From: Bacteroidota bacterium
Lineage (GTDB): Bacteria > Bacteroidota > Ignavibacteria > UBA10030 > SZUA-254
Length of the DNA: 46,644 bases
NCBI GenBank assembly: GCA_020056225.1
Contig: JAGVIE010000060.1
Location: forward strand, 1-46,644
Direction of reading: 5' to 3'
A model generated the notes under the pieces. That model had not been told where the DNA came from. It was given only the letters and a program-made list of their open reading frames with translations, and made no database searches. This document shows, one piece after another, positions 25,185 to 34,765 of this stretch. Each line of letters opens with the position of its first letter. Positions within the stretch are counted from its first letter, which is position 1. Both the position numbers and the translations under genes were made by a program.

Positions 25185-28109
25185 TCATCTCGTTGCTACT
25201 TCTTCGAGTTTTGCCAAACGTTTCTTTGCATCAATATAATCGGGTAAATCTTTATCGGCATTTTTCCAGAGGTTCAAAAATATCCTGTAATTTTCTATCG
25301 CTTGTTTTTTATCTAATTTCTTCTCGTAAACTTTACCTAAAAGATAGAAACTCTTAGGATAAAAAATGGATCTCGACCCGACCAAGTTATCAAAATCGTG
25401 GAGCGATTGTAATTTCTTTAATGATAAAACCGCCTTATCTAAATATCCGGCATCATACTGGCACTCCGCCAATGGATAAAGAACAAATATCTGTGCAAAT
25501 TGACCACTAATCTTTAGCGCTGAATCAGCAAGTGATTCGGCATTAGCACAATTATGCTTCGCACTTTGAATCATTGAAAGCAGGCATACGCGCCACCAGA
25601 TAACCTCCGTTTTACTAATACTGTCAACTAGTGCATAATCACCATGATATACTTGGAGCAATGATAGCCCTCCCAAATAATTACCATTTGCAATTTTATC
25701 CATATTAGGAAATGTTTTTTCGGCTTCCTTCCACGCGTCCTCAATATTTTTCCATCCATTATACATAATCATTGCTTTGAACATCCTATTAGTTTCAGCA
25801 TTTGAAGTATCCTTTAACTGCAAATATAATTCGATGCATTTATCAGACGCAAGCATTGCTTCTTTATACTTTCCAATATATGGATAAAATAAAGCAAGAC
25901 CTCCGTAACCTGTACGTTTAGCTCTTATAGTTTGATTCTCATTTGTAAGTGCTTTCAATTCCTTTTCTGCAGCATCATACTGTCCTTTATACGCGTATAA
26001 ACATGACAATAATCTTACGACATAATAATTATCCGGCATTATTTCTTTGTCAGTTTTCAATTTAGTAATTGCCAGATCGATTTTCCCCAATAAGAGGTAA
26101 GCTTCAACAACAAGTTGGTATGCCTCGGACGATCCAGAAACTGATACGTAACGCTGCGCAACCTCAGCCATCTTGTCATATCGTTTTATACTTCGATATG
26201 CCCATGATAAATGTTGAAGAGCACGTTCAAAGTTAGGATCCATTGACAATACTTTTTCAAGATATTTGACCGCATCATCGTACTTGTCCAAATGCCACGA
26301 ATAATCTCCGATGAGGTATGTCATTTCTTTATCGGTGGGATAAATTTTTTCCATCTCTCTTAATATTGCCAGAGAAGCTTCCATGCTTCCCTGAATGCGA
26401 ATAAATTCCGAACGGGCAAGATATCTTTCGCGTTCAGGAATCCGATCAATCAGCGTAATTGCCTTACGCATCGGTCCTTTTGCAAGCTCTTCGCGTCCGA
26501 TATTCCAAGCGATAGCGTAAGCAAGACGATAATAAGCAAGTCCAAAGAGAGAATCAATTGCAATGGCTTTTTCAAATTCTTCGGTTGCTTCTTTAAATTT
26601 CAGCTTATTTATTAAATCTTCTCCGAGGAAATAATGCTGATATGCTTCAAGATTGGTGGTGGTGATATCTGCAATTTTCTTATTGCTTTCTTGAATTTTT
26701 TCAGATGATTCCTGCAGTCCCGTTCTGGTTCTTTCTGCTACCTCGTCAATAAGCGACGGGATAGACTCTTTCCCTTTTTTGTCTGCCTTCGCCGCAAAGA
26801 CATGCTTTCCTGTTTTTATGTCGATTACTTTCAAATCGACTGTGTACATATCACCAAATTTCTTAACAGTTCCAACAGCCATCAAATTTATATTAGAGCT
26901 TGCACAGATTGCTTTTCCTTTTTCCTCATCTATATGATCGACATCTCGCATATTCAATTGATTTAGAATATCAAACATTCTCGATCGGGTCAACACTTCG
27001 AGTCGTCGCGATTGTTCAAGGTCGGTTATTAACAAACCGGATAGTCCATCCAATTCTTTATCGGCTGTTTCATTAATAAAATCTATAACAGCTATAGGAA
27101 TTTTCGTTCCGCTTTCGGCTGCTTGCCTGAAAAAGAATAGATATGCTGCCAACAACAGAATCAATACACTCACAACGATTCCACCATACTTGAAATATTT
27201 TTTCTTTTCTTTCGATTGAGTTTCAGCGATACTTTCACCGGCAAGTGGAGTTGTAGCATAGGTTGCCTTGGCATACTCGAGTTTCTTCCGCTCACGTCTT
27301 AAATCAGAAAGCAAATCATCGATATGTTGATATCTGTCATCTCTGTCCTTCTCCAATGCTTTCGAGATGATATGCTGAAGTTCATCTGTTACTTTCTCGT
27401 TATAGCGGGTAAGTGGCTGGGGTTCTTCGTTCAAGATCGAGTATTGAATTGCTGCAATGTGTTCTCCACGGAAAGGTAAGTGTATTGTTAACATTTCGTA
27501 TAGTACTACACCAAACGAAAATATATCGGAGCGATGATCAACTTCTTCCCCACGCGCTTGCTCCGGCGACATATATGCGGCTGTTCCCAATGTTGAGCCA
27601 GCTTTCGTTAATTTCGTTCCGCCCTTTAGCTTGGCAAGTCCGAAGTCGGTGATCTTCGCTTGCCCCTTCGAGGTAACGATAATGTTCTCGGGTTTGATGT
27701 CGCGGTGGACGACACCTTTCTCGTGGGCTACTGCAAGTCCTTCACAAATCTGAATACCAATTTCGAGGACTTTCTTAATCGATGGTGGCTCTGCTCCGAT
27801 GAATTGTTTAAGTGTTTTCCCCTCTACATACTCCATTGCTATGAATACCTGCTTGCCCGCTCCGGCGGGATTATCGTGTTCACCGATCTCATGGACGACA
27901 GCGATGTTCTGATGTGTTAGAGCAGCGGCTGCGCGCGCTTCATGGTAGAAGCGTTCTTTCTCGCTCGGATCGCTTGTGAGATAATGTGGAAGGAACTTCA
28001 GCGCAACATCTCGATCGAGCTTGGTGTCGTGGGCTTTATAGACGATGCCCATGCCACCTTCGCCTAACTTTTCTAAAATTTTATAATGCGATATTGTTTG
28101 TCCGATCAT
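25185..28109 (-). CDS. Receptor-type Ser/Thr protein kinase with FlgO/CsgG-like and TPR domains
   Basis: A 974-residue protein. The cytoplasmic kinase domain (about 8-275) is complete: P-loop GEGGMG (16-21), VAIK-type Lys38, catalytic HRD at 135-137, DFG at 155-157, APE-equivalent SPEQ. One transmembrane helix (about 309-327) leads to an extracytoplasmic half. This begins with a FlgO/TolB-N-like domain (IPIAVIDFINETADKELDGL..., with LLITDLEQSRRLEVL) and continues with about ten TPR-like helical repeats to the C-terminus. The ATG overlaps the upstream kinase stop as ATGA. The layout suggests that periplasmic binding or assembly status is relayed to cytoplasmic phosphorylation, probably opposed by the PP2C-type phosphatase encoded upstream. 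Confidence 0.9.
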   Translation of the reverse strand: MIGQTISHYKILEKLGEGGMGIVYKAHDTKLDRDVALKFLPHYLTSDPSEKERFYHEARAAAALTHQNIAVVHEIGEHDNPAGAGKQVFIAMEYVEGKTLKQFIGAEPPSIKKVLEIGIQICEGLAVAHEKGVVHRDIKPENIIVTSKGQAKITDFGLAKLKGGTKLTKAGSTLGTAAYMSPEQARGEEVDHRSDIFSFGVVLYEMLTIHLPFRGEHIAAIQYSILNEEPQPLTRYNEKVTDELQHIISKALEKDRDDRYQHIDDLLSDLRRERKKLEYAKATYATTPLAGESIAETQSKEKKKYFKYGGIVVSVLILLLAAYLFFFRQAAESGTKIPIAVIDFINETADKELDGLSGLLITDLEQSRRLEVLTRSRMFDILNQLNMRDVDHIDEEKGKAICASSNINLMAVGTVKKFGDMYTVDLKVIDIKTGKHVFAAKADKKGKESIPSLIDEVAERTRTGLQESSEKIQESNKKIADITTTNLEAYQHYFLGEDLINKLKFKEATEEFEKAIAIDSLFGLAYYRLAYAIAWNIGREELAKGPMRKAITLIDRIPERERYLARSEFIRIQGSMEASLAILREMEKIYPTDKEMTYLIGDYSWHLDKYDDAVKYLEKVLSMDPNFERALQHLSWAYRSIKRYDKMAEVAQRYVSVSGSSEAYQLVVEAYLLLGKIDLAITKLKTDKEIMPDNYYVVRLLSCLYAYKGQYDAAEKELKALTNENQTIRAKRTGYGGLALFYPYIGKYKEAMLASDKCIELYLQLKDTSNAETNRMFKAMIMYNGWKNIEDAWKEAEKTFPNMDKIANGNYLGGLSLLQVYHGDYALVDSISKTEVIWWRVCLLSMIQSAKHNCANAESLADSALKISGQFAQIFVLYPLAECQYDAGYLDKAVLSLKKLQSLHDFDNLVGSRSIFYPKSFYLLGKVYEKKLDKKQAIENYRIFLNLWKNADKDLPDYIDAKKRLAKLEEVATR

Positions 28110-30442
28110 TTCTCCAATCCTATCTTTTTCAGCAATGCGATATACCTCGGGTCCGAACGAAGGTCATCCAAAAGCGGTTCCGATTTCAAATACAATAGCC
28201 AAATGGCTCGTTCTTTGTACGCTTTCTCGAGCCAATCGAAAGCTTTGTCTTTATCCCCAAGTCCATAATAGACAAAAGCAATGTGAATAGACACCGAATA
28301 GCCGTGCTTCGAGAATTCAAACAATTCATTAAGGACCCTCGAAGCTTCCTTCTTTTTTCCTGCCCGTGCATAAGCATACCCAAGGTGCGATAATCCAAAT
28401 GGACTATTGACAGTGAGTGATCTAACTTTTTGAAACTCTGTGATAGCTTTGTCGAATTTACCCTGCGCTGCATATACCGAGCCTAAATTGATATGGGCAC
28501 TCGGGAAGTTTGGATCGAGAGCAATTGTTTTATGTAATTGATCTATTGCTTTATCATACTGCCGCATCCAGTGATACGTGAGTCCAATATTCGCCCCTAT
28601 GATTAGTGAAAGCGGATCAAGCTCATCTGCTCGCTTGATTTCTGCTAGACTTTCTTCAAATCTACCAAGATAGCGTAATTGAATGCTATACCATTGATGT
28701 GTAGTTGGATAACTCGGATTAAGCTCGATTGCTTTCTTGTACTCACTTTCGGCACCTTGCCAATCCCAAACATAATGAGTTTTAACCAATCCTAAGACGG
28801 CATGAGCTTCTGCAAGTGTTGTGTCAAGTTCCAATGCTTTGTTTGCCAAAGTTTCTGCTTTAGAATAAATTTCTCTTGATTTTCGTTCGGAGTATTGAGG
28901 AAGTGTAACATACACTGAAGCCAAACCCGCATATGCAAGAGCATAGTTTGTATCAATCGTGATAGCTTGATTGTAATAATTCAATGCTGTTTGTAGATCA
29001 GCCGATGTGCGCCTGTTCCAATGATAACGCCCTTTTAGGAAGAGTTGGTATGCATTTGTATTTTCAGTCTGCTTTTTTTCGATACGTTTTTTTTCTTCTG
29101 GGGAGAATTTCGCTTTCAATGCAGAAGCAATTTCCTTCGCTACATCGCTTTGAATTGCAAAAACATCTTTCATCTCCCTGTCATATGTCTCAGCCCAGAG
29201 GTGTCGGTCTGTTTCCGCATCAATCAACTGGCTTGCAATCCTGATACGATTGCCCGAGTGTCTGACGCTTCCTTCAAGGACAACGCCCGCATTTAGCTCT
29301 TTGCCAATTTCTTTCAAAGATTTCTTTGTATCCTTATACTGGATCATCGTTGTTCGTGAGATGACGTTGAGGTCGGCGATCTTCGACAATTGAATCAGGA
29401 TATCTTCCATTATGCCATCACTAAAGTATTCATCTTCCTGATCACCGCTCAAGTTGTTGAATGGAAGCACGGCGATGGTTTTATTGTTGGTTAAAATTGA
29501 GGTTGTTTTGGGATAGAATATATATATGACAATCGAGATAAGAACCACTGTAACAGTGGCGGCTATCCATTGTATATTTTTTGAGCGTTCTTTGTTGGAT
29601 TTTCCTATATGAGATAAATCATACTCAACAGATTTCAATTCCATCAAAATTTCATCTACGTTCTGATACCGTTTCGTTTTATCCTTTTCTAAACAACGAT
29701 TGATAATTTGTTCAAACGCTTGAGGCACATTTCGTCTTAATGATTTTACAGGAGATGGATTTTCGTTCAGAATCGAATAACTCAAAGCTGCTTCAAACTC
29801 ACCTTTGAACGGTAGATGTGATGTTATAAGCTCGTACAACACGACTCCAAGTGAAAAGATATCAGTCCGATGGTCAACATCTTCACCTCGTATCTGTTCC
29901 GGCGACATATAAGCTGCAGTCCCAAGAGTGCTGCCTGTTTTCGTAAGCTGTGTGCCACCACGAAGTTTTGCCAAGCCAAAATCTGTAAGCTTTACTTTTC
30001 CATCCTCCGTCAGCATCATGTTGTCTGTTTTTACGTCCCTATGGATAATTTGATGCCGGTGAGCATGAGCCAATGCTTCAGCCATTTGTATACCGTAATT
30101 AAAGACTTCACTAATCGGAAACTCCTTGTCTTCCGATTTCAGTTGCTTCAATTTAGACTTCAGCGTACCACCAGAGATGTATTCAAGCACAAGATACTTC
30201 TGTCCGCTGAACTCATCGACATCATAGATTGTAGCAATGTTGGGATGATTTAATGCGGAGATTGTCCTGGCTTCCTGCTCGAATCGTTGCACATCTTCAA
30301 AAGATGCTGTAAGATTGGTCGGTAAAAACTTCAGTGCAACGTCACGGTCGAGCTTGGTGTCGTGGGCTTTGTACACCACGCCCATGCCACCTTCGCCTAA
30401 CTTTTCCAGTATCTTATAGTGCGAAACAGTTTGACCTATCAT
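28106..30442 (-). CDS. Receptor-type Ser/Thr protein kinase with TolB-N/FlgO-like and TPR domains
   Basis: A 778-residue paralogue of the next gene. Kinase motifs: GEGGMG (16-21), Lys38 in DVALKFL, HRD at 134-136, DFG at 154-156, SPEQ at 180-183. A transmembrane helix (about 291-310) precedes a domain beginning IAVLPFNNLSGDQEDEYFSDG, typical of proteins that link a kinase or adenylate cyclase to TPRs (TolB-N/FlgO-like). Several TPR units follow (for example AWDW...AESEYKKAIELNPSYP and AIDQLHKTIALDPNFPSAH). The kinase half is close to its neighbour's while the sensor half differs, so the pair probably arose by duplication with replacement of the sensor. GAAGGG six bases upstream serves as ribosome-binding site. 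Confidence 0.9.
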   Translation of the reverse strand: MIGQTVSHYKILEKLGEGGMGVVYKAHDTKLDRDVALKFLPTNLTASFEDVQRFEQEARTISALNHPNIATIYDVDEFSGQKYLVLEYISGGTLKSKLKQLKSEDKEFPISEVFNYGIQMAEALAHAHRHQIIHRDVKTDNMMLTEDGKVKLTDFGLAKLRGGTQLTKTGSTLGTAAYMSPEQIRGEDVDHRTDIFSLGVVLYELITSHLPFKGEFEAALSYSILNENPSPVKSLRRNVPQAFEQIINRCLEKDKTKRYQNVDEILMELKSVEYDLSHIGKSNKERSKNIQWIAATVTVVLISIVIYIFYPKTTSILTNNKTIAVLPFNNLSGDQEDEYFSDGIMEDILIQLSKIADLNVISRTTMIQYKDTKKSLKEIGKELNAGVVLEGSVRHSGNRIRIASQLIDAETDRHLWAETYDREMKDVFAIQSDVAKEIASALKAKFSPEEKKRIEKKQTENTNAYQLFLKGRYHWNRRTSADLQTALNYYNQAITIDTNYALAYAGLASVYVTLPQYSERKSREIYSKAETLANKALELDTTLAEAHAVLGLVKTHYVWDWQGAESEYKKAIELNPSYPTTHQWYSIQLRYLGRFEESLAEIKRADELDPLSLIIGANIGLTYHWMRQYDKAIDQLHKTIALDPNFPSAHINLGSVYAAQGKFDKAITEFQKVRSLTVNSPFGLSHLGYAYARAGKKKEASRVLNELFEFSKHGYSVSIHIAFVYYGLGDKDKAFDWLEKAYKERAIWLLYLKSEPLLDDLRSDPRYIALLKKIGLEK

Positions 30443-30455
30443 AGTTAACCCTTCG

Positions 30456-30548
30456 CTACCCTCTCCCTGTCACCTGCGTGACATTCCTCTCCCAATTTGG
30501 GAGAGGGATTATAGGGTGAGGGTCATGTGAAATAGTTTGTCCGATCAT
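30456..30548 (-). pseudogene. Kinase-start remnant fused to REP-like palindrome
   Basis: ATG at 30548 reads MIGQTISH, identical to the first eight residues of the kinase at 28109. It then passes into CACCCTATAATCCC and a palindromic repeat, ending at TAG after 30 codons. The intact kinase ATG at 30442 follows 13 bases later, and the phosphatase stop lies 11 bases before. It looks like the surviving first codons of a lost kinase gene, with the same fusion point as at 10701. Confidence 0.65.
30459..30524. repeat. REP-like element with two perfect palindromes
   Basis: CCTCTCCCAATTTGGGAGAGG (30486-30506) is a perfect 21-base inverted repeat, and TGTCAC-ctgc-GTGACA (30468-30483) is a second stem. 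Outer blocks CCCTCTCCC and GGGTGAGGG flank them. This style of TATAGGGTGAGGG / CCCTCTCCC intergenic repeat is typically present in many copies in a genome. It could form a hairpin in the mRNA between the phosphatase and kinase genes. Confidence 0.65.
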
Positions 30549-30559
30549 AATAATTTATT

Positions 30560-31840
30560 TTATATAGCTTTGATAATTAATAGTGTAATATCGTCAGATT
30601 GACTGACACCTTTCGAAAAAAGCTTTACTTCCTCAATAATTTTCTGAAGAAGAAGGTCGGCAGTCCCCTGAGCATGCCGTTGTACAACATTCATCAATCG
30701 GTCGACACCGAAAAATTCTTGCGTAATGCTTTGAGCTTCGTCAACTCCATCGCTGTATAAAATGAGACAATCGTCCGGTTCCATAGCAATCGCTTTTACC
30801 TCACACTGATGCGCCTCGGTAAGATTCAGGGCGAATCCTTTAACCTGAACAATATCTACTGTCTGGGAATTATTCCTGAAGAGCAGCGGATAACAGTGCC
30901 CGGCGTTCGCTATGGTTACAGTCCGCGATTTCGGCTCTACCGCGGCGAGCAATAGCGTGATGAAAGATTTATGCGGAATGCTTCCCCGTAAAATTTGATT
31001 GCTTAGCTTCAGTTGTGTGACAAGCGAATTATGTTGGATGGCTTGCGAACAGAGAACGCCTTTCCCCAGCGTTGCAAGAAGTGCGGCTGGCAGTCCCTTG
31101 CCCGCGACATCTGCTACTATTATCTCGTAGACATCGTCATGTACTCTTACGATATCGTAAAAATCACCGCCGATTTCTTTTGCCGGTATTGTTGTCGCGG
31201 CAAACTGAAAGTTCGCAATCTGCGGTAAGCTTTTAGGCAAGAGATTCATCTGAACTTCGCGGGCGGCTATCAGCTCTTTATCCATCGCTATTTTTTTCTG
31301 CTCTAATTCATATAGCCGTGCGTTATCCAAAACTTGCGCAGACTGCGATCCGATAATAGACAGCAGTCGCGTATCATCATCGGTGAAAATTCCGCTTTCC
31401 TTTTTGTTGAAAGTCGCCAGAATACCGATCAATCTATTCTTGATTAACAATGGAACGCAGACGAGTGATTTGACATCCCCCTCGACTTTCACACCGGAAA
31501 ATCGGGAGTCGGCAGAAAAATCATTCGAGATAAGAGGTTTTTTATTGATCATCATCCACCCGAGTATATTTTGGTTGAGGTGGAACTGTTGATGATTCGA
31601 TGTGGAATCGAGTGTACGGATAAGTGTGAACATCGAATTGGGGGTAATCTCATCGACCAGAGTGATCATACCCTGATGGCAATGCACGGCTTTCACCGCA
31701 CGCTTGATGATGTTGTCTATGATGACATCAAGGCTCATCGTTGAACCGATTACCCTTGAAAGATCATTTAGAATCGAAAGCTCTTCAACAGCCTTTCGCA
31801 ACTGGTTGTTTTCTTCTTTCAGATTTGAAAGCTGATCCAT
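30560..31840 (-). CDS. GAF domain PP2C-type (RsbU/SpoIIE) serine phosphatase
   Basis: A 426-residue protein. After a short coiled coil (MDQLSNLKEENNQLRKAVEE) comes a GAF sensor domain (about 25-175) and then a SpoIIE/RsbU phosphatase domain (about 205-425). The phosphatase motifs are intact: LLPKSLPQ linker, GGDFYD, VADVAGKGLPAALLA, NAGHCYPLL, ILYSDGVDEA and QSDDITLL, supplying the metal-binding Asp residues. I chose the ATG at 31840 because GGAG lies six bases upstream; the frame extends to a TTG at 31963 without such a site. It is likely a partner-switching phosphatase acting on an anti-sigma antagonist, or directly opposing the two kinases encoded downstream in the same orientation. Confidence 0.9.
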   Translation of the reverse strand: MDQLSNLKEENNQLRKAVEELSILNDLSRVIGSTMSLDVIIDNIIKRAVKAVHCHQGMITLVDEITPNSMFTLIRTLDSTSNHQQFHLNQNILGWMMINKKPLISNDFSADSRFSGVKVEGDVKSLVCVPLLIKNRLIGILATFNKKESGIFTDDDTRLLSIIGSQSAQVLDNARLYELEQKKIAMDKELIAAREVQMNLLPKSLPQIANFQFAATTIPAKEIGGDFYDIVRVHDDVYEIIVADVAGKGLPAALLATLGKGVLCSQAIQHNSLVTQLKLSNQILRGSIPHKSFITLLLAAVEPKSRTVTIANAGHCYPLLFRNNSQTVDIVQVKGFALNLTEAHQCEVKAIAMEPDDCLILYSDGVDEAQSITQEFFGVDRLMNVVQRHAQGTADLLLQKIIEEVKLFSKGVSQSDDITLLIIKAI

Positions 31841-32026
31841 CGTACTCTCCGCTTGATACAAGAACAGCGATATTAAAGCCTTATTTGTCTGGAATTTATC
31901 GAATAACTTTTCAAAATACAAACGAAAGAAAGAACTACCCGAAATTACAAAATCTACCAGCAATGCGATAAAATAAAAGCGCTTGCTTGATACCTCTATC
32001 TCTTCGGATCATTCACTTCCCCTGGG

Positions 32027-32824
32027 TTACATATTATTATGAGGCAACCGGTATTGTGACGGCTTCCGCCCATTAAGTAAATGATTATACTCGGTTGCAA
32101 GCTTATTGTCTGCTGCCGATAAATCAATATCGATTACTGTAATCCCTGGTTCATTATCCCCGAGCCGTGTGAGTATCTCTCCGCGTGGTGATACTATTTC
32201 ACTCTTGCCAATAAATTTAAGATCGATGCCGCCGCGATCTTCGCACCCGACCCGATTAACCGTTGCAGTAAAAATCCGATTTTCCAGGCACCGTGTCACC
32301 ATCGCATCTGGACAGTACGGAAGAACGAGATTCGACGGGTGTGCTATAAGCTGTGCCCCTTTGAGCGTTAGTGTTCGTGCGGCTTCCGGATAAATCCAAT
32401 CGAAGCAAATCATCATTCCAATTTTTCCTATTGGCAGATCGAATACCGGAAACCCTAAATTACCTTCAGCAAAAAATAAATGTTCTCTGTAAAAGAGATG
32501 CACTTTGTGGTAAACACCGATAAGTCCGCCGGGACCTACAATAGCAGATGAATTATAAATCTTTTCCGTCTGCTCAGCAAATCCGAAAACAACATAACAT
32601 GATTTTCTTTTTGCGAACACCGACATCTCTTTGACTGTGAAGCCCGAAGATGTTTCTGCAAGACAGGTTAATTCCTTCCCGTCAATAAAATTATAACCGG
32701 TGTTGAAAAGCTCTGGCAGCACATACAGATCCGCATTAACACTCTCCATCATTTCAAGAGCATTTTGAATATTCAATTTAACTTCGGAAAATACAGGGTT
32801 GGTTTGGACAATTGCAGTTTTCAT
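32027..32824 (-). CDS. Carbon-nitrogen hydrolase (nitrilase superfamily)
   Basis: A 265-residue cytoplasmic amidohydrolase. The catalytic triad is visible: Glu38 in VLPELFNTGY, Lys107 in YHKVHLF and Cys140 in MMICFDWIYPEAAR. The fold-typical C-terminal GKSEIVSPRGEIL and EPGITVIDIDL segments are present. Closest in feel to the omega-amidase / beta-ureidopropionase-like or N-carbamoylputrescine amidase branches, but the substrate cannot be read from sequence. It is monocistronic; there is no strong ribosome-binding site before the ATG at 32824. Confidence 0.9.
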   Translation of the reverse strand: MKTAIVQTNPVFSEVKLNIQNALEMMESVNADLYVLPELFNTGYNFIDGKELTCLAETSSGFTVKEMSVFAKRKSCYVVFGFAEQTEKIYNSSAIVGPGGLIGVYHKVHLFYREHLFFAEGNLGFPVFDLPIGKIGMMICFDWIYPEAARTLTLKGAQLIAHPSNLVLPYCPDAMVTRCLENRIFTATVNRVGCEDRGGIDLKFIGKSEIVSPRGEILTRLGDNEPGITVIDIDLSAADNKLATEYNHLLNGRKPSQYRLPHNNM

Positions 32825-32912
32825 ACTTTTTTATTATAAAATACTACTTCCGTCGAGCAGATTCAAGCTTTTATTAATTAAATAGCGAAAATATTATCTA
32901 TATTGACTTCAA

Positions 32913-34487
32913 ATGATTAATGATACTGAGTTTAGTACAACACCGCATATTCAGACCAAACAAACTAACAACAAATCTCTTACTCGGTTATTTGAGATCA
33001 TAGTGTTTATATGCTGGTTTGTTCATCTGGCATTGCTTTGGATATACAGGTTCGTACCCTCGATCGACTATCCGGATTGGCTGCTGCAAGCTAACATTCT
33101 TGTGCACTACGGTGATTTTTTTCAGTCGTACGAAATTCTTGCCATTCCTATTCCTAATGCCGGATTTGTTTTGCCAACAGCCGTACTTGCCGTTTATTTA
33201 CCAATTGAAATCGCAGGCAAGATCGTCCTGTCGATATATGTAATCTGGCTGCCGCTTGCTGTTCGTTCATTTTATCGGGCAATCAATAATCGATCAATCT
33301 TTTGGATGATCGGCATTCTTCTGTTGTTCAATGTCTCCTTCATATTCGGAAACTTTGCATTTCTGATAGGTTTATGTTTTTTGTTAACCACGCTCTCAGT
33401 TTGGGAAAATAACCGAAAGCAATTCAGCACTCCGGCAATTCTAATTTCATTGTTTTTAACAACGATTTTGTTTTTCTTACACGCAGTTTGTGCAATTGTA
33501 TTTTTGATATATCTAATTATACTCTTGACTTTTCACAACCCGGGAAAAAGAGGAAACGCTATCTATGCAATTAATATTATTATTCTGATTTCCCTCGGAT
33601 CGTGGTACTACTTTGCGCATACTTCAGATAAATTTACAAACGATATTATCTGGGGGTTTATCCCTCGTTCGCGGGCAAGCCTGCTTTTAAAATCTTTCAT
33701 TGCCGGATGGTCATTTCCTCCCTATGAATTTTCATTCTTGCGAACAACCGGCACATTCCTGATGCTGGTTGGAACAATTGCTATCGGCTACATTAGCTTA
33801 CGAAAAGCAATACCTTTTACAAATAAGTCTCCAATAGCTAAATTAATAATTGCCATTCTTGTTTTAATGGTCATTGCCCCGAATGTCGTTATGGGAAATA
33901 CAGAAATGCCGCAACGACTTGCTATTATCTGTTTTATTTTACTCTCAGTTTATTTTTTACCTTTTCGAACAAATAGAATTCATGTGCTGGCTCCATTGGC
34001 AATATTCATAGCATTCGTTACAATAATCAGATGGCAGGATTATAAAAACTCTAGTTTGATGATAGAGCGTCGACATCAATTTTTGCAGGCGTTTATTACT
34101 TCTCCAAGTTCGATATTAACTTTCGATGATGACCTTGGCGCTAATAAATCAGCAATCTTCCATTTAGTACCCAAAGGGATGCATTTTATCTTTCAAAGCG
34201 ATTACCTTGTAATGGATGCCGGCTATACACCATTGACATTTCGCTCTGGATTCGTGATCCCGCGCGATAATTTTTTCCATACATTGGATAGTTTGACTGA
34301 AAGGTGCACGCCGGAAGGGATGATAAAATTAAGCTGTAGTGATATACCCCCTAAAATAGACTTTATAATATTAGATGGATCTTCAGACTGGATCAAATCG
34401 ATGGCAAGGAATTTTCAGCCAATATTTATGGAAACAGCGAAAAGGGAGCTTGAGAGGGGCATTTTCACTATTATTTTAAAGAAATAA
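32913..34487 (+). CDS. Polytopic membrane protein of unknown function
   Basis: A 524-residue protein with roughly ten hydrophobic helices across residues 28-370 and a soluble C-terminal part of about 140 residues (from about RRHQFLQAFITSP). The general shape, with the acidic stretch SIDYPDWLLQANIL soon after helix 1, recalls GT-C-type glycosyltransferases or O-antigen-type membrane enzymes, which carry acidic residues in the first extracytoplasmic loop. No family motif is strong enough to name it. It is divergent from the nitrilase gene with an 88-base gap. The ATG has no clear ribosome-binding site. Confidence 0.7.
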   Translation: MINDTEFSTTPHIQTKQTNNKSLTRLFEIIVFICWFVHLALLWIYRFVPSIDYPDWLLQANILVHYGDFFQSYEILAIPIPNAGFVLPTAVLAVYLPIEIAGKIVLSIYVIWLPLAVRSFYRAINNRSIFWMIGILLLFNVSFIFGNFAFLIGLCFLLTTLSVWENNRKQFSTPAILISLFLTTILFFLHAVCAIVFLIYLIILLTFHNPGKRGNAIYAINIIILISLGSWYYFAHTSDKFTNDIIWGFIPRSRASLLLKSFIAGWSFPPYEFSFLRTTGTFLMLVGTIAIGYISLRKAIPFTNKSPIAKLIIAILVLMVIAPNVVMGNTEMPQRLAIICFILLSVYFLPFRTNRIHVLAPLAIFIAFVTIIRWQDYKNSSLMIERRHQFLQAFITSPSSILTFDDDLGANKSAIFHLVPKGMHFIFQSDYLVMDAGYTPLTFRSGFVIPRDNFFHTLDSLTERCTPEGMIKLSCSDIPPKIDFIILDGSSDWIKSMARNFQPIFMETAKRELERGIFTIILKK

Positions 34488-34765
34488 GGATAATTACGTG
34501 GGAATACTTTTTAGTCTTGCTATTGATTTTTATTCTGTGTAAATTTAAAACGCAATCAACAGTACACCGTTGTTTCGCTTTTAAGATCGTGCTGATGTAC
34601 CGTACCATCCTTTTTTGGTGAGAGTCGCCAGCAACAAAGAATCGCTGCGAATGGTGTTAAGGGAAGCCATGAACAGCGATTTCGTGTTTTAAGAGCACCA
34701 AGTAGTCTCGGCGTACAAAGTCCCAGCTATAAGGGATAACACCAATAATAAGAAAGGATAGTTCC
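34488..34765 (+). promoter_or_regulatory. Long 5' leader region of the cold-shock gene
   Basis: No reading frame of interest lies in these 278 bases. The stretch has mixed composition with several short self-complementary patches and ends in AGAAAGGATAGTTCC just before the csp ATG. Cold-shock genes often have long structured leaders that refold at low temperature, so some of this is probably transcribed leader. The transcription start is not determined. Confidence 0.4.
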
